From Melieria omissa (Eukaryota; Arthropoda; Insecta; Diptera; Ulidiidae), in assembly GCA_963971225.1 (NCBI GenBank), contig OZ020267.1:89951648-90015647 (forward strand): DNA of 64,000 nucleotides, read 5' to 3'. Shown one piece after another: positions 29,960-39,713 of this stretch. The notes beneath the pieces were generated by a model. It ran no database searches. It was given only the letters and a program-made list of their open reading frames with translations, and was not told the origin of the DNA. Positions within the stretch are counted from its first letter, which is position 1; each line of letters opens with the position of its first letter. A program made the position numbers and the translations under genes.

Positions 29960-30720
29960 ACGTCACCAAGAAGGGCTGACGCTCTGCCACACCATTCGTG
30001 CGAGACCGAGCGCAGGCATAATTCGCAAGCCGAAAACGAGGGACAAATTGTGCCCGATTACGAAGGCTTACTGGGCACAGTGGCAAAGTCTACGTCTGCA
30101 GAAAAACTCGCACCTGTCCTTTGCATCCCCAGTCCGATGGCATGGTGGAACGATTCAATCGAACACTGGAGGAATATCTGCGGAAAGTAGTAGGCAGGAA
30201 TCAAAAGGATTGGGACACGCATATTCCGCTGTTCTTGATGGCGTATAGGTCAGCCCCGCACGATACGACATCACGCACTCCAGCCCGAGCAGTGTTCGGC
30301 CCAGAGCTGAGATTGCCGGATGACTTGAAGTTCGGAGTGGCCAGCACGACGGAAGGCGCTAAGACTGATTACGCAGTTAATAAGCGATCGGAGCTGGAAG
30401 AAATCCACCAGTTTATAAGGGACCGTATCCAACTAGTCAGCGATAAGATGAAAGCCAGATATGATCTACGAGCTAACACAGCGGGGTTCCAAGAAGGCGA
30501 TCTCGTAATGCTTTACAAACCGCAGCGCAGGAAAGGTTTGTCTCCAAAGCTTCAAACGTCATGGGAAGGACAGTACAAGGTCGTGACCAGGATTAATGAC
30601 GTGGTGTACAGGGTTCAACGCTGCAGCAGCGGAAACGCCAGGCTGAAGGTAGTCCATTTGGAGCGCCTGGCGTCTTACTCCGGTGGAGCCTCGGTACTTG
30701 TTCGGGACGAACAAGTCTAA
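29960..30720 (+). pseudogene. G2 residual pol: RNase H tail joined to integrase C-terminus
   Basis: After the Gag stop, about 60 nt of RNase H-connector sequence remains (CETERRH, then AENEGQIV and a YWAQWQSLR segment). This jumps at about 30100 directly to the integrase end. The 200-codon frame 30121-30720 then reads MHPQSDGMVERFNRTLEEYL, MAYRSAPHDTTSRTPARAVF, KMKARYDLRANT and the GDLVMLYKPQRRKG and YRVQRCSSGNARLKVVHLERL sequences, the usual GPY/F-like end of gypsy integrase. Comparison with G1 shows two separate deletions. Confidence 0.85.
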
Positions 30721-30731
30721 GTGATGGGCAG

Positions 30732-31173
30732 TGATACGATGAGAAATTCCGTGCCGTACTGTACAGGAATGCTTTTCTCCGCACGAATGTTTTCCAAACA
30801 TACTAGGCATGCACTTTGAAGTACGGCAAATTTGGTATAATTCGCTTGGTATAGTCCGATATGGCAAGGATGGTTGTCGAAGAAATAGGCTGTGCGAGAA
30901 TGGTCGAGCGCTTTCTAATTGGAAGTTGCAAGAAACTTCGGCGCGATAAGAAAACTGGTATAAAAGTAGCAGTGTGCAGCGCAATGGGTCGAGACTGTGT
31001 TGAGCAAGCAATGGGGAAACATGCAATAGTAGTAGTGTAAAGTAGAACAAGTGTAAATTTGTAAATAAAGCGATTGTTGGTTTTACTTCGTTTGCGCTGA
31101 ACAATTGCAGTTGTTTTATTTTCAACTACAATCAAAACGAACCTTGGAAGACGTGCTTGGAAGTTTCGTAACA
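30732..31173 (+). repeat. G2 3' LTR
   Basis: 442-bp partner of 28107-28551, followed by the target duplication ATAT. Confidence 0.93.
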
Positions 31174-31281
31174 ATATTCTGCATGTTTTTCTTTGGGAAA
31201 GCAGTTCAGAGTAGGGAAAGCAGTTAACAGTGTAAGGAATCCAGAAATAATAATAGATATATCAAAACGCAATTTATACTA

Positions 31282-31794
31282 CATGGGCTGAAAAGTCTTT
31301 GGCCTGGCATAGAGATGGCGCCAAAAATTAAGAATTATTGTGTTGTGCATGGAAAACCATCCTTAACTTAGATTCTGTCAAAGTTTCATGACATTTGGTT
31401 GACTCGTTTTCAAGTTATTGCTTTCGAAGTGACGCTACCTCTGAATTTTTGTAAACAATGGAAAAAAGTGAATTTCGTGTTTTGATAAAACATTGCTATT
31501 TGATGGGCAAAAAAAAAGTGGAAACAAAAGCATGGCTTGATAAATGTTATAATACATCTGTATTTTTGCCCATCAAATAGCAATGTTTTATCAAAACACG
31601 AAATTCACTTTTTTCCATTGTTTACAAAAATTCAGAGGTAGCATCACTTCGAAAGCAATAACTTGAAAACGAGTCAACCAAATGTCATGAAACTTTGACA
31701 GAATCTAAGTTAAGGATGGTTTTCCATGTACAACACAATAATTCTTAATTTTTGGCGCCATCTCTATGTCAGGCCAAAGACTTTTCAGCCCATG
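31282..31794. mobile_element. mariner-derived foldback (233-bp arms)
   Basis: Near-perfect palindrome: arm 31282-31514 and inverted arm 31562-31794 differ at about three positions and enclose a 47-bp spacer. Both ends are flanked by TA. Each arm carries a mariner-type terminal repeat (CATGGGCTGAAAAG), 5' UTR and the first codons of a mariner transposase (MEKSEFRVLIKHCYLMGKK). The left reading runs on into the spacer. No catalytic domain is present. Confidence 0.9.
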
Positions 31795-31796
31795 TA

Positions 31797-32735
31797 GTAT
31801 GCGTCTCAATGTGTTTGAGTCATGATACTGCATTATGTCGTTGCAACCACTGCATTGGTCAAGCAGTTAAAACAAATCCATAAACAACGTATTTGACGTT
31901 TTTAAATTTTTAAATTCTTTTTAACCTTACTGCCGTATTTTTTCAATTTCAGAATTGATGCCTTGAAGTTGAAACTCGCTTTTACTTAACTATTCTAGTA
32001 TATTTTTACCATTTTACGTAAATAAAATGTAGGCAAGCACAAGAAATTATTGTGTTCACACTTTCTGGTTTTTTATATCCTTAACAACAATCCTCGATTA
32101 TCCTCTTGTTTCCACCATGGTTTGGCCAGATAATGGGAGATTTAGGTTTTACGTGGGTACTCACAGAAGAGATAAAGCAAATAGTAAAAATGTTTCACAA
32201 TTCTATATTTGTACATCAAATTGGATAAATGAATTTATACAACGAGGGGGATCTATCCTCCTAATCCCCTCCCTTGGGGACGTCACTGTCGTTTAAACTT
32301 ATTTTAAATTTAAACGAAGTTTGAGTAAACTATATATGAAGAGAAAAATTAACCCTTAAAAGAAAAATTCTGGTTACGACAAATATTTTGAATAAGAAAA
32401 GTTATCATCTTTTATCATCTAATATTTTTGAAAAGCTGGAGTTCAATGTTAATAAAATTATTAACAAAAGTACTGGTATCACGCAATGCAATGCGCAATG
32501 TCTGTCAGGCCGATGTTTTAAAATTAAAATTAGTTTCCTTGGCCTTTTAATCACAATAATTTAATTTGCTAATGTTAGAATACTTTCAATATAAAATGTA
32601 CATAAATGTATTTTTAGTTAAGGCTTAAGGATTACTCAAAGGCAGTTACATTTAGAGAAATCGTGATTTATATAAGAAATATTCCACTTACTTCATTTCA
32701 TATTTCAGCCAAAATTAATTTCTGTTTATTTTCAG
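31797..32735 (+). other. Probable hand intron, acceptor side
   Basis: AT-rich, non-coding. A polypyrimidine-rich TTTCTGTTTATTTTCAG immediately precedes the hand exon and is a good 3' splice site. A CCATGGTTTGGCCAG word (32116-32130) recalls similar words at 26942-27362. Confidence 0.6.
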
Positions 32736-32891
32736 ATAAAAACTTTGAAACTTGCGATATTGTACATTAAATATCTTGTAGAAGTATTAGATGGTGATCA
32801 AGATCCTAAAACTGGATTCCGGGCCGACTTGAAGCCACTTCATAGAAGAAATTCGATTGAAAAGAGATCTTATTTAAAAAGTGATTTAAAG
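32736..32891 (+). CDS. hand: Exon of hand (bHLH transcription factor), helix 2 and following linker
   Basis: A 156-bp phase-0 exon of 52 codons bounded by TTTTCAG on the left and AAG|GTAATC on the right. It begins IKTLKLAILYIKYLVEVL, the second helix of a bHLH dimerisation domain, then LDGDQDPKTGFRADLKP and a basic KRSYLKSDLK end. This matches the Hand family, and specifically what I remember of fly Hand, better than other Twist-related proteins. Hand acts in the nucleus in heart, visceral and blood-lineage development. Basic region and helix 1 must be in an upstream exon, and the last few dozen residues in a downstream exon. I find neither in the window. If the donor is not used, the frame would stop 8 codons later (32916). 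Confidence 0.8.
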
Positions 32892-33149
32892 GTAATCTGC
32901 GAAGAGCTATTTTAAAATCACAAAATCAGTTCCTGCTAAACAAATTGAACCGCCATAGACTAAGCTTAGTTAGTAAAGAAAGAATCGTCTTCGTACCGTA
33001 ATCTAACTTGTCGAATCCCCATTGACCACAGAGCTTGGAGGATAGGCCATGATCAACAGATTATTATTATTGATGGGGATGATGCACTGCGACCTGTAGA
33101 TCTATTGTGCCCCCTTCTTGGACTTCAAAGACTGTCAGTGAGTCCAGTA
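32892..33149 (+). other. Probable hand intron, donor side
   Basis: Begins GTAATCTG. Non-coding sequence with no recognised element before the SINE. Confidence 0.55.
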
Positions 33150-33480
33150 TCCAGTAGCTCAGCTGGCTAGTGCGTTGGGCCGCGAGTCAAATGCGACGCT
33201 CGAACCCAGGTTCAAGACTCCGTTGCTGCTAACATAAAAAAGAAAAATAACAAATTTTCTTTTAGCGGCTGTCCTCTCAGCAGGAAATGGCAAGCCTCCG
33301 AGAGTAAAATTTCCCATGAAAACTCCCCACTCGCAGTTCGGAATCGGCTTAAAACTGCAGGTCCCTTCCAACCTTGTAAAAATTCGAACGCACAACAGGG
33401 ATGGTTGCGGGTAGCTAGGCCTTAGTCGCGGTATCGGGCTGTCGTGCCAATCAATTATTAAAATTAAATAATTAAATTAC
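33150..33480 (+). mobile_element. tRNA-derived SINE
   Basis: A tRNA-like head with A box TAGCTCAGCTGGCTAG (33155-33170) and B box GGTTCAAGACTCC (33209-33221) is followed by an unrelated body (GAAATGGCAAGCCTCCGAGA..., TCGGCTTAAAACTGCAGGTC). The tail is AT-rich (ATTAAAATTAAATAATTAAA). The body resembles a SINE I associate with tephritid flies. No clear target duplication was found. Confidence 0.8.
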
Positions 33481-33489
33481 AGGTCACTC

Positions 33490-34437
33490 TCCTAGTATGG
33501 GCCTAGGAGAGTGGGCACATACTAGGCTGTAGCGCTTTGCCATACCCTTGTAGAGTCTAGATGCCTAGGCTTGCTCAATATTCTCGCAGAAATTTTAGGA
33601 ATTTCTGGCTTGGCTTAACTGTTCTCCTTATTATAAAGGGTCAGTGTGCTCCTGTACTCAGACCATTTCCCGGTACGTTTAGTCCAGTTAAATAGCCTGC
33701 GAACCTTGCTTCGCAGCGTGCTAAAGTCCTTGCTCTACCAGGGTACGTCCCTGGAGGAATCAATCTTGCTGACTGGGCAGCTGTCCTCATATGCATCAAT
33801 AACCTTGAAGCAATTCGCAATAATTTCTAGTCCCATGGAGTTCCTGATGTTGTCCCCCATCCCAAAATTGGTGGAGTTTAGGCTCAGTGTCTCCTGGAAC
33901 CTTTCCCAGGCTGCTTTCCGAGGATTTCTCAGAATCTTCCTAACTGAAGCAGAGCCTTTAATGTATAACGTTTTCTATGATCCGACATTGAAGGCTCACC
34001 AGACACTCCAGTGTTTAACCAGTTCGGAGCTAAGAGTGTTTCCTAGGGTAATGTCTAGGACCTCCTCTCTCGAACTGGTTACAATCGTTGGTATATTCCC
34101 CACGTTAAAAATTTGTAGTTTATTACTAACAATAAATTCCAAAAACCCCTTTGATTTGTATCACTGCTTCCCAATTCTTCGCTGTGCGCATTTGCGTCGC
34201 AGCCTAGTATCAGTGGCAGCTTTTTCTGCTCACAGTACTTCACCAGTTTAGAGACTGCCTCTGGCGGAGCCAGAGTGTCCTCTCCTGGGAAGTAGCCTGT
34301 GGCTATCACAATGTCCTGCGCGGTCCCGTGTATTTGTACCGGTATCTGTACCGCAACCAGATCCCTAGAAAAGAAGTCTGCAAGACAAAGATAATTCAAA
34401 CCATTGGTTATTAACATGCAGCCTCTTGAGTTGTTAC
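33490..34437 (-). pseudogene. L3 LINE endonuclease, C-terminal part and linker (old host element)
   Basis: Minus-strand AP-endonuclease of a jockey/R1-superfamily LINE. The clean frame 34417-34079 reads LADFFSRDLVAVQIPVQI, IVIATGYFPGED, and LILGCDANAHSEELGSSDTN (the catalytic Asp/Asn motif), then decays. Further left REEVLDITLGNTL and FCENIEQA fragments belong to the endonuclease end and linker. The frame is cut at 34437 by the hAT-like insertion and its upstream half lies at 46568-46990. Joining the two across the insertions keeps one open frame. Confidence 0.85.
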
Positions 34438-34611
34438 CAGCGTTGCCACAAGAAAAACAAATTAATAATCAGGAACAAAAATAAAAATAACTAAAATGTA
34501 ACAAAAATAACCAAAATGTTTATTTGGCATAAACAACTACTTTACTTTTACAAAACAATACTTTTACAAAAAGTAGTCGTAAAAAAGAGTTGTTGACTCT
34601 TTTAAAACATA

Positions 34612-35057
34612 CAATCGTGTCTGGGTACAGTGAACATCCTATATAGTGAACACCAAAATTTTTACATGGAGTACTCTAAATAGTGAACAAACGAAAACCT
34701 CTTAATAGTGAACAAAATTCTGAAAGCAATTTCAAGCAAAAAGCAACAAAAAACACAAGAATGAATCAAAAATGAAAGAGGGTATTCCCCTAATTTGTAT
34801 TTTTGCTGTTGATTGTTACAAAGTCAGCTGTTTCTTGACGTAAATAATTATGTTTTTTGTCGAGTGCAAACCGATTGTGGTTGAAAGTACGGTTTTTAAT
34901 TTTTATTTTAATTATCTTTTAAATGTATATACACACAGTGTAGTTTGAGCAAATAAAACGAGTTTTTGAACAAAAATTCTAACCTTAATATTGTGAACAA
35001 CCTAAATACTGTGAACAGGCCTTGCAATTATTTGTTCACTATATCCAGACACGACTG
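34612..35057. mobile_element. TA-flanked MITE, pogo/Tc1-like ends
   Basis: Ends CAATCGTGTCTGG and CCAGACACGACTG are inverted and flanked by TA (34610-34611 and 35058-35059). Near both ends the word TAGTGAAC or TGTGAAC recurs (34631-34712 left, 34994-35042 right). No coding sequence. Confidence 0.8.
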
Positions 35058-35189
35058 TAGTTATCGATTTAAAAAATGCTGCTTACTCTTTTACAAGAAA
35101 AAGCGGAACAAATGCAGAATAGCGTACCCTCATGAAAAAAAAATGAAAATTTGGCTATATAGAACTTGTTTTTGTGAATGTAACAAACA

Positions 35190-35418
35190 AAAAATTTTGC
35201 TGGGGAAACGCCTACCAAAGGCGTGGCATGGGGTCAAAGTTCAAAACTGTTATCAAAATAACTCAGTCAATTTGTGGTACACTAAAATATAGGTATGAAA
35301 AAGGCTTTTCGTTTGATACTCATATCGTATAAATCGATTGAAAATTGAATGAGTTATTTTGATAAAAGTTTTGACCCCGTGCCACGCCTTTGGTAGGCGT
35401 TTCCCCAGCAAAATTTTT
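35190..35418. repeat. Foldback repeat with about 80-bp arms
   Basis: The arm 35190-35273 (AAAAATTTTGCTGGGGAAAC..., CAAAGGCGTGGCATGGGGTC) pairs with 35340-35418 in inverted orientation with a few mismatches around a 66-bp spacer. Flanking duplication is not clear. Confidence 0.8.
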
Positions 35419-35572
35419 AGTTTGCTAGACTCAGGAGCCAAACTTCTTTGTATAAGCATACTTATTAATTTTTTTCACGAGGTTACGCTATTCTGCACTT
35501 AAGCCGAAAAAGCAATGACTATGAGTTGCCACTATCAATCAGTATCAATATTATTGCCACTCCCAATAATAT

Positions 35573-35989
35573 TGTTACGAAAATCCAAGTTCGTTTTGAT
35601 TGTGCTTGAAAGTAAAACCACTTCAATTATTCAGCGCAAACGCAGTCAAAAACCAACAATCGCTTTATTTACAAATTTACACTTGTTACTACTTTACACT
35701 GCTACTATTGCATGTTTCCCCTTTGCTTGCTCAACACAGACTCGACTCCCTGCGCTGCACACTGCTGCCTTTTATACTTGTTTTCTTATCGTGTCGATGT
35801 TTCTTGCACATTCTAGTTGTACTTTCTATCTCGATTGTTCTAGCACAGCTCATCACCTTTCGTGAACCATCCTCGCCATATTATAGCAAGCGAATTGTAG
35901 CAAGTGTGCCGTACTCCAAAGTGCATGCCTAAAAGTATGCTTGGAAAAGCATTCATGCATAGCACAGCACAGAGTGCCTCATCGTTTCA
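35573..35989 (-). repeat. Solo LTR of the G gypsy family
   Basis: A 417-bp minus-strand copy of the G2 LTR (TGTTACGAAA...CATCGTTTCA on the + strand). It is flanked by an exact ATAT duplication (35569-35572 and 35990-35993). No internal sequence is left: the result of recombination between two LTRs. It contains the TATA box in inverted form (CTTTTATA near 35768). Confidence 0.92.
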
Positions 35990-36130
35990 ATATTGTGCTC
36001 ATTGATGGTTGGTTGGTTGGTTAGAGTGGCAATGCCCCAGGCATCCAATTAGCGCAGATGCGCCGTTTTGAAACCACTATCTTGATTCAACCTAGGTAGA
36101 TGGTTGTTATACTCCCGGTGACTAAAACCG

Positions 36131-39100
36131 CTACAGCCAATTCGAGAGGTTTAGAAAGGCAAGAAGTGAGCTTACCTTGTAGTCCTTGATTTCGTCAACG
36201 TTCGTAAACGTCGGTTTACCTAGAGTTTTCCACCGTCTCCTTGCTAAGGCCGGGCAATCGCAGAGAAAGTGTTGAATCGTTTCCTTTTCCTCGGGATTAT
36301 TGCAGCTTCTACAGCAGGTATTATGAGGAATGCCCATTTTGGCAGCATGCTCTCCAATGGGCCAGTGACCCGTGATGACAGCGGTGAGCCTGGCTGCATC
36401 ACGTCGGCCTCTGTTAATTAATTCGGCTGATTTGTTCCTGTCGTACCTTGGCCATAAGGATCTGCTGATTTTACAGGAACGCATCCGAGCCCACCTGGTA
36501 TCAGCTTTAGCAAGGAAGCCTTTGGAGATTTCACTCTTGATGGAACCAATTGGGATGCGGACCATTTCCGCTACCCGTTCCTCAAGTGCGGAACCCCCCC
36601 TGGCTAGCTCATCCGCTCTTTCGTTACCCTCAATGTTCTTGTGCCCCGGCACCCAGATTAGGGTAACTTGGAACCGACGAGCCAGATCCATTAAGGCCTC
36701 CTTACATTCCCACACCAGCTTGGATGTTATAACCGACGAGCCCAACGCTTTGATGGCAGCTAGGCTGTCAGATAGTACGCATATGCTGTTTTTGTAGGTG
36801 GTATCGTCCAAAGCCATCCTACAGGCCTCTTTAATAGCGAAGACTTCCGCCTGGAAGACGCTAGCTGTGTTGGGGAGGCGAATGGATTTGCTGAGCCTCA
36901 GCTTCTCTGAGTAGATTCCCGCTCCTACACCGCAGTCCATCTTTGATCCATCAGTGTAGATTTCGGTATCGCTCCCACTTGTGACTCTTCCTTTCTTCCA
37001 TTCCGAACGGGAGGGAATACGTATGCCATACCTTTTCCCGAAGAATACAGTGGGAATTTTATAGTCTGTCTCCGCAGTGTGTGCATTTTGCAGTTGATCT
37101 AGTATTGACCCGTGCCCATACGGTTTATTCTTCCAGCATCCTATCTCTCTTAACCTGAGAGCGCTTAGAGTGGCGGTGTTAACGATATGAAGATCTATCG
37201 GAAGTAAGTGCGCCAATACATTCAGAGCCTCTGTAGGGCAGGATTTGATCGCCCCTGTTGCTATCGCGCATGCTGTTCTTTGTATTCTGCTCAGCTTTGT
37301 GGTGTTATAGTCCCTCCTGAGAGCTTTCCACCAAACTAAGGAGCCATAAGAAAGGATAGGACGTACAACCGTTTTGTACATCCATAGCATTAGGTCCGGA
37401 CGGAGCCCCCATTTCCGGCCAATCATCCTTTTACAGGCGTACAGAGCAAAGCCCGCTTTGCTGACTCTGTGTTCGATGTTTGTTTTCCAGTTTAGCTTTG
37501 GGTCCAAGATTACCCCCAGGTACTTGGCGCTAGACGAGAGGGATAGTGTCGTTCCGTTCAGCATAGGTAATCTAAATCTAGGTATCTTGGTCCGCGTGGT
37601 GAAAAGCATCAGTTCAGTCTTACTTGGATTAAGGCATAGCCCACGACCCGTGCACCAAGCTCTCAATCTTTTCAGCGCTGCCTGAAGGATATCACTTATC
37701 ACTTCGAGACACATCCCCGATGCCAACACCACGACGTCATCCGCGTATGCCACGACTTTGATACCTCTACCGTTTAATTCAGCTAGTATTCTATCCAGGG
37801 CACAAACCCAAAGTAGAGGTGATAGAACTCCTCCTTGGGGGGGTGCCTCTGTTTAGGTATTTGGTCAGCGAACTTTTCCCCAGTTCAGCCCTGATCTCCC
37901 TTGAATGGAGCATTGTTGTTATCCAGCCGCAGATGTCTACATTAACTCCAAGGTATTCTAGCGATTCCCGGATCGCATCTATACGGATGTTGTTGAAGGC
38001 CCCCTCAATATCCATAAAGGCCGCCAGTGTATACTCTTTGTGTTCTATGGACTTTTCCACCGTCCTTACAACCTCATGGAGTGCCGTTTCCGTGGACTTC
38101 CCCTTTAGGTATGCATGTTGGGCATCAGATAGCTTGCTTCCCACCACATTCCTGATGTGCAGGTCGAGCAGCCTCTCGAAGGTTTTAAGCACAAAGGATG
38201 TTAGACTTATCGGCCGAACATCCTTTGCTGACTCGTGTCCCCTTTTTCCCACCTTGGGGATAAAGACAACTTTGACCCTTCTCCAACTAGAAGGGACGTA
38301 TGGAATTGTTATGCATGCTCTGAAAATTGCAACGAGCCAAGGAATTATCCACTCCTGCGTGGCCTGAAGCATCATAGGAAAGATTCCATCCGGTCCAGGT
38401 GATTTGTAGGCTGAAAAACTTTTGATTGCCCATGCAACTTTGTCTTCCGTTATAATCACGGTACCAATACCCGTGGTAGGTGACCTCTGATGCTCAAAAT
38501 CCTGCTCTTCATCCGAAGATCCTGGGAAATGAGTTTCTAGAAGTAGATTCAAGGCTTCCTGCGTGCTATCTGTCCATGAACCATCCGCTTTCCTTATAAA
38601 AGAGGGGCTGGTATGGTCCTTGGATAAGATCTTGCTTAGCCTAGCAGAATCCTTGGTGGTTTCTATTGAAGAACAGAAGTCCTTCCAGCCCTTGCTTTTG
38701 GAATTCCTGATTGCTTTTTTGTATTTCCTGAGACTGTCCTTGTAACCTTCCCAGTTGCCAGAGGAGTAGCTCTGGTTAAACATCCTACGAGTCTCTGCCC
38801 TGAGGCTAGTGAGATCCTGGTTCCACCAGGGAGGAAATGATTTTTTGGAGTATTTCACCGGACAGGATATTCTAAACGCAGAAGCCATCGCGTTTTCTAA
38901 CCGTCGGATATTGCTATCTACATCTACTGCCGAGGTTATGTCTGAATTGGGTGCCCTGCCCATTTTCTTCTTGGCTATCCTAGCGAACCTAGACCAGTTG
39001 GTACGTTTAGGGTTTCTGTAGGGTGGAGGGGGTTCGGCCCGAACATCTAAGTCGTAGAGTATCCAAGCATGATCCGAGAAGGACTTCTGATTGGATACCC

Positions 39101-39713
39101 TCCACTTATCCACAGATACTAGTTCGTTTTCAGTTAGTAGTGTAACATCTAGGACCTCCTCCCAGCCACTGAAGCCTTCAGAGCTAGGGAAGGTGAAGGT
39201 CGGAGTATTACCTCTGTTACACACTACCAGGTTAGTATTGATAATAAAATCGTAAAGGTACTCACCCCTTTCATTGGTCTCGGTGCTCCCCCATAGTGTG
39301 TGTCTGGCGTTGGCATCACACCCTAGGAGCAGTGCACCGGTACAGCCAGCCACCAGTCTACGGACCTCCTCCGGGGGCGCTGGCCGATCGTGCGCCATAT
39401 ATACTGAGGCTAGTGTCATGCTAACCCCGTCAGCAGCCTCCAGCTTGACCACCGTAGCATCGACTGTGCTGTGAAGAGGTAGAAGATACATGCAAAGATG
39501 TTTTTTTGCGACTATACAAGTCCTCGGCTTACCGTCGATCCTTTTATAGAAGATATTGTAGTCGCTTCGTTGGAGCCCTTTCACCATAGTGCTCCGCACC
39601 CATGGCTCCTGGACGAGAGCGATGTCGACGTCCGCCTCCGATAGGAGGACGGAGAGGTTGTCCGTTGCCAACTTGGAGTGTTGGAGGTTGACTTGGACAA
39701 CCTTCAATCCCAT
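36131..39713 (-). pseudogene. L1 ORF2: endonuclease, reverse transcriptase, RNase H (single frameshift)
   Basis: ORF2 starts at ATG 39711-39713, directly abutting the ORF1 stop (TAAATG). The first frame (to 37791) holds the endonuclease (VVQVNLQHSKLATDNL, VQEPWV, LLGCDANARHTLWGS, SFSDHAWILYDL) and the first half of the reverse transcriptase (SPGPDGIFPMML, RPISLTSF, DAQHAYLKGKSTETAL, MDIEGAFNNI). The frame is lost at a seven-G run (37837-37843, + strand), in the GTP..G motif. It continues in another frame from 37753 with catalytic YADD (37736-37747), thumb, RNase H (IYTDGSKMDCG, FQAEVFAIKEA, LSDSLAAI, WVPGHKNIEGNERAD) and a CRSCNNPEEKETIQHFLCDC cluster. Only this one break separates it from a full frame. 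Confidence 0.9.

Larger units (their letters stand above)
28107..31173 (+). mobile_element. G2: gypsy-family LTR element, internally deleted
   Basis: Both LTRs (28107-28551 and 30732-31173, TGATACGATG...TTTCGTAACA) and an exact 4-bp target duplication ATAT (28103-28106 and 31174-31177) are present. Internal order is tRNA-Leu-type primer site, gag, a scrap of the RNase H tail, then the integrase C-terminus. Protease, reverse transcriptase, RNase H core and integrase core are gone, so the 3.07-kb element is non-autonomous. Confidence 0.94.

Noticed and set aside
32892..32918. hand exon continuing to a stop (KVICEELF)
   Set aside because: AAG|GTAATC is a plausible donor, family members have a longer C-terminus, and the extension resembles no Hand sequence. 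Not excluded without RNA data.
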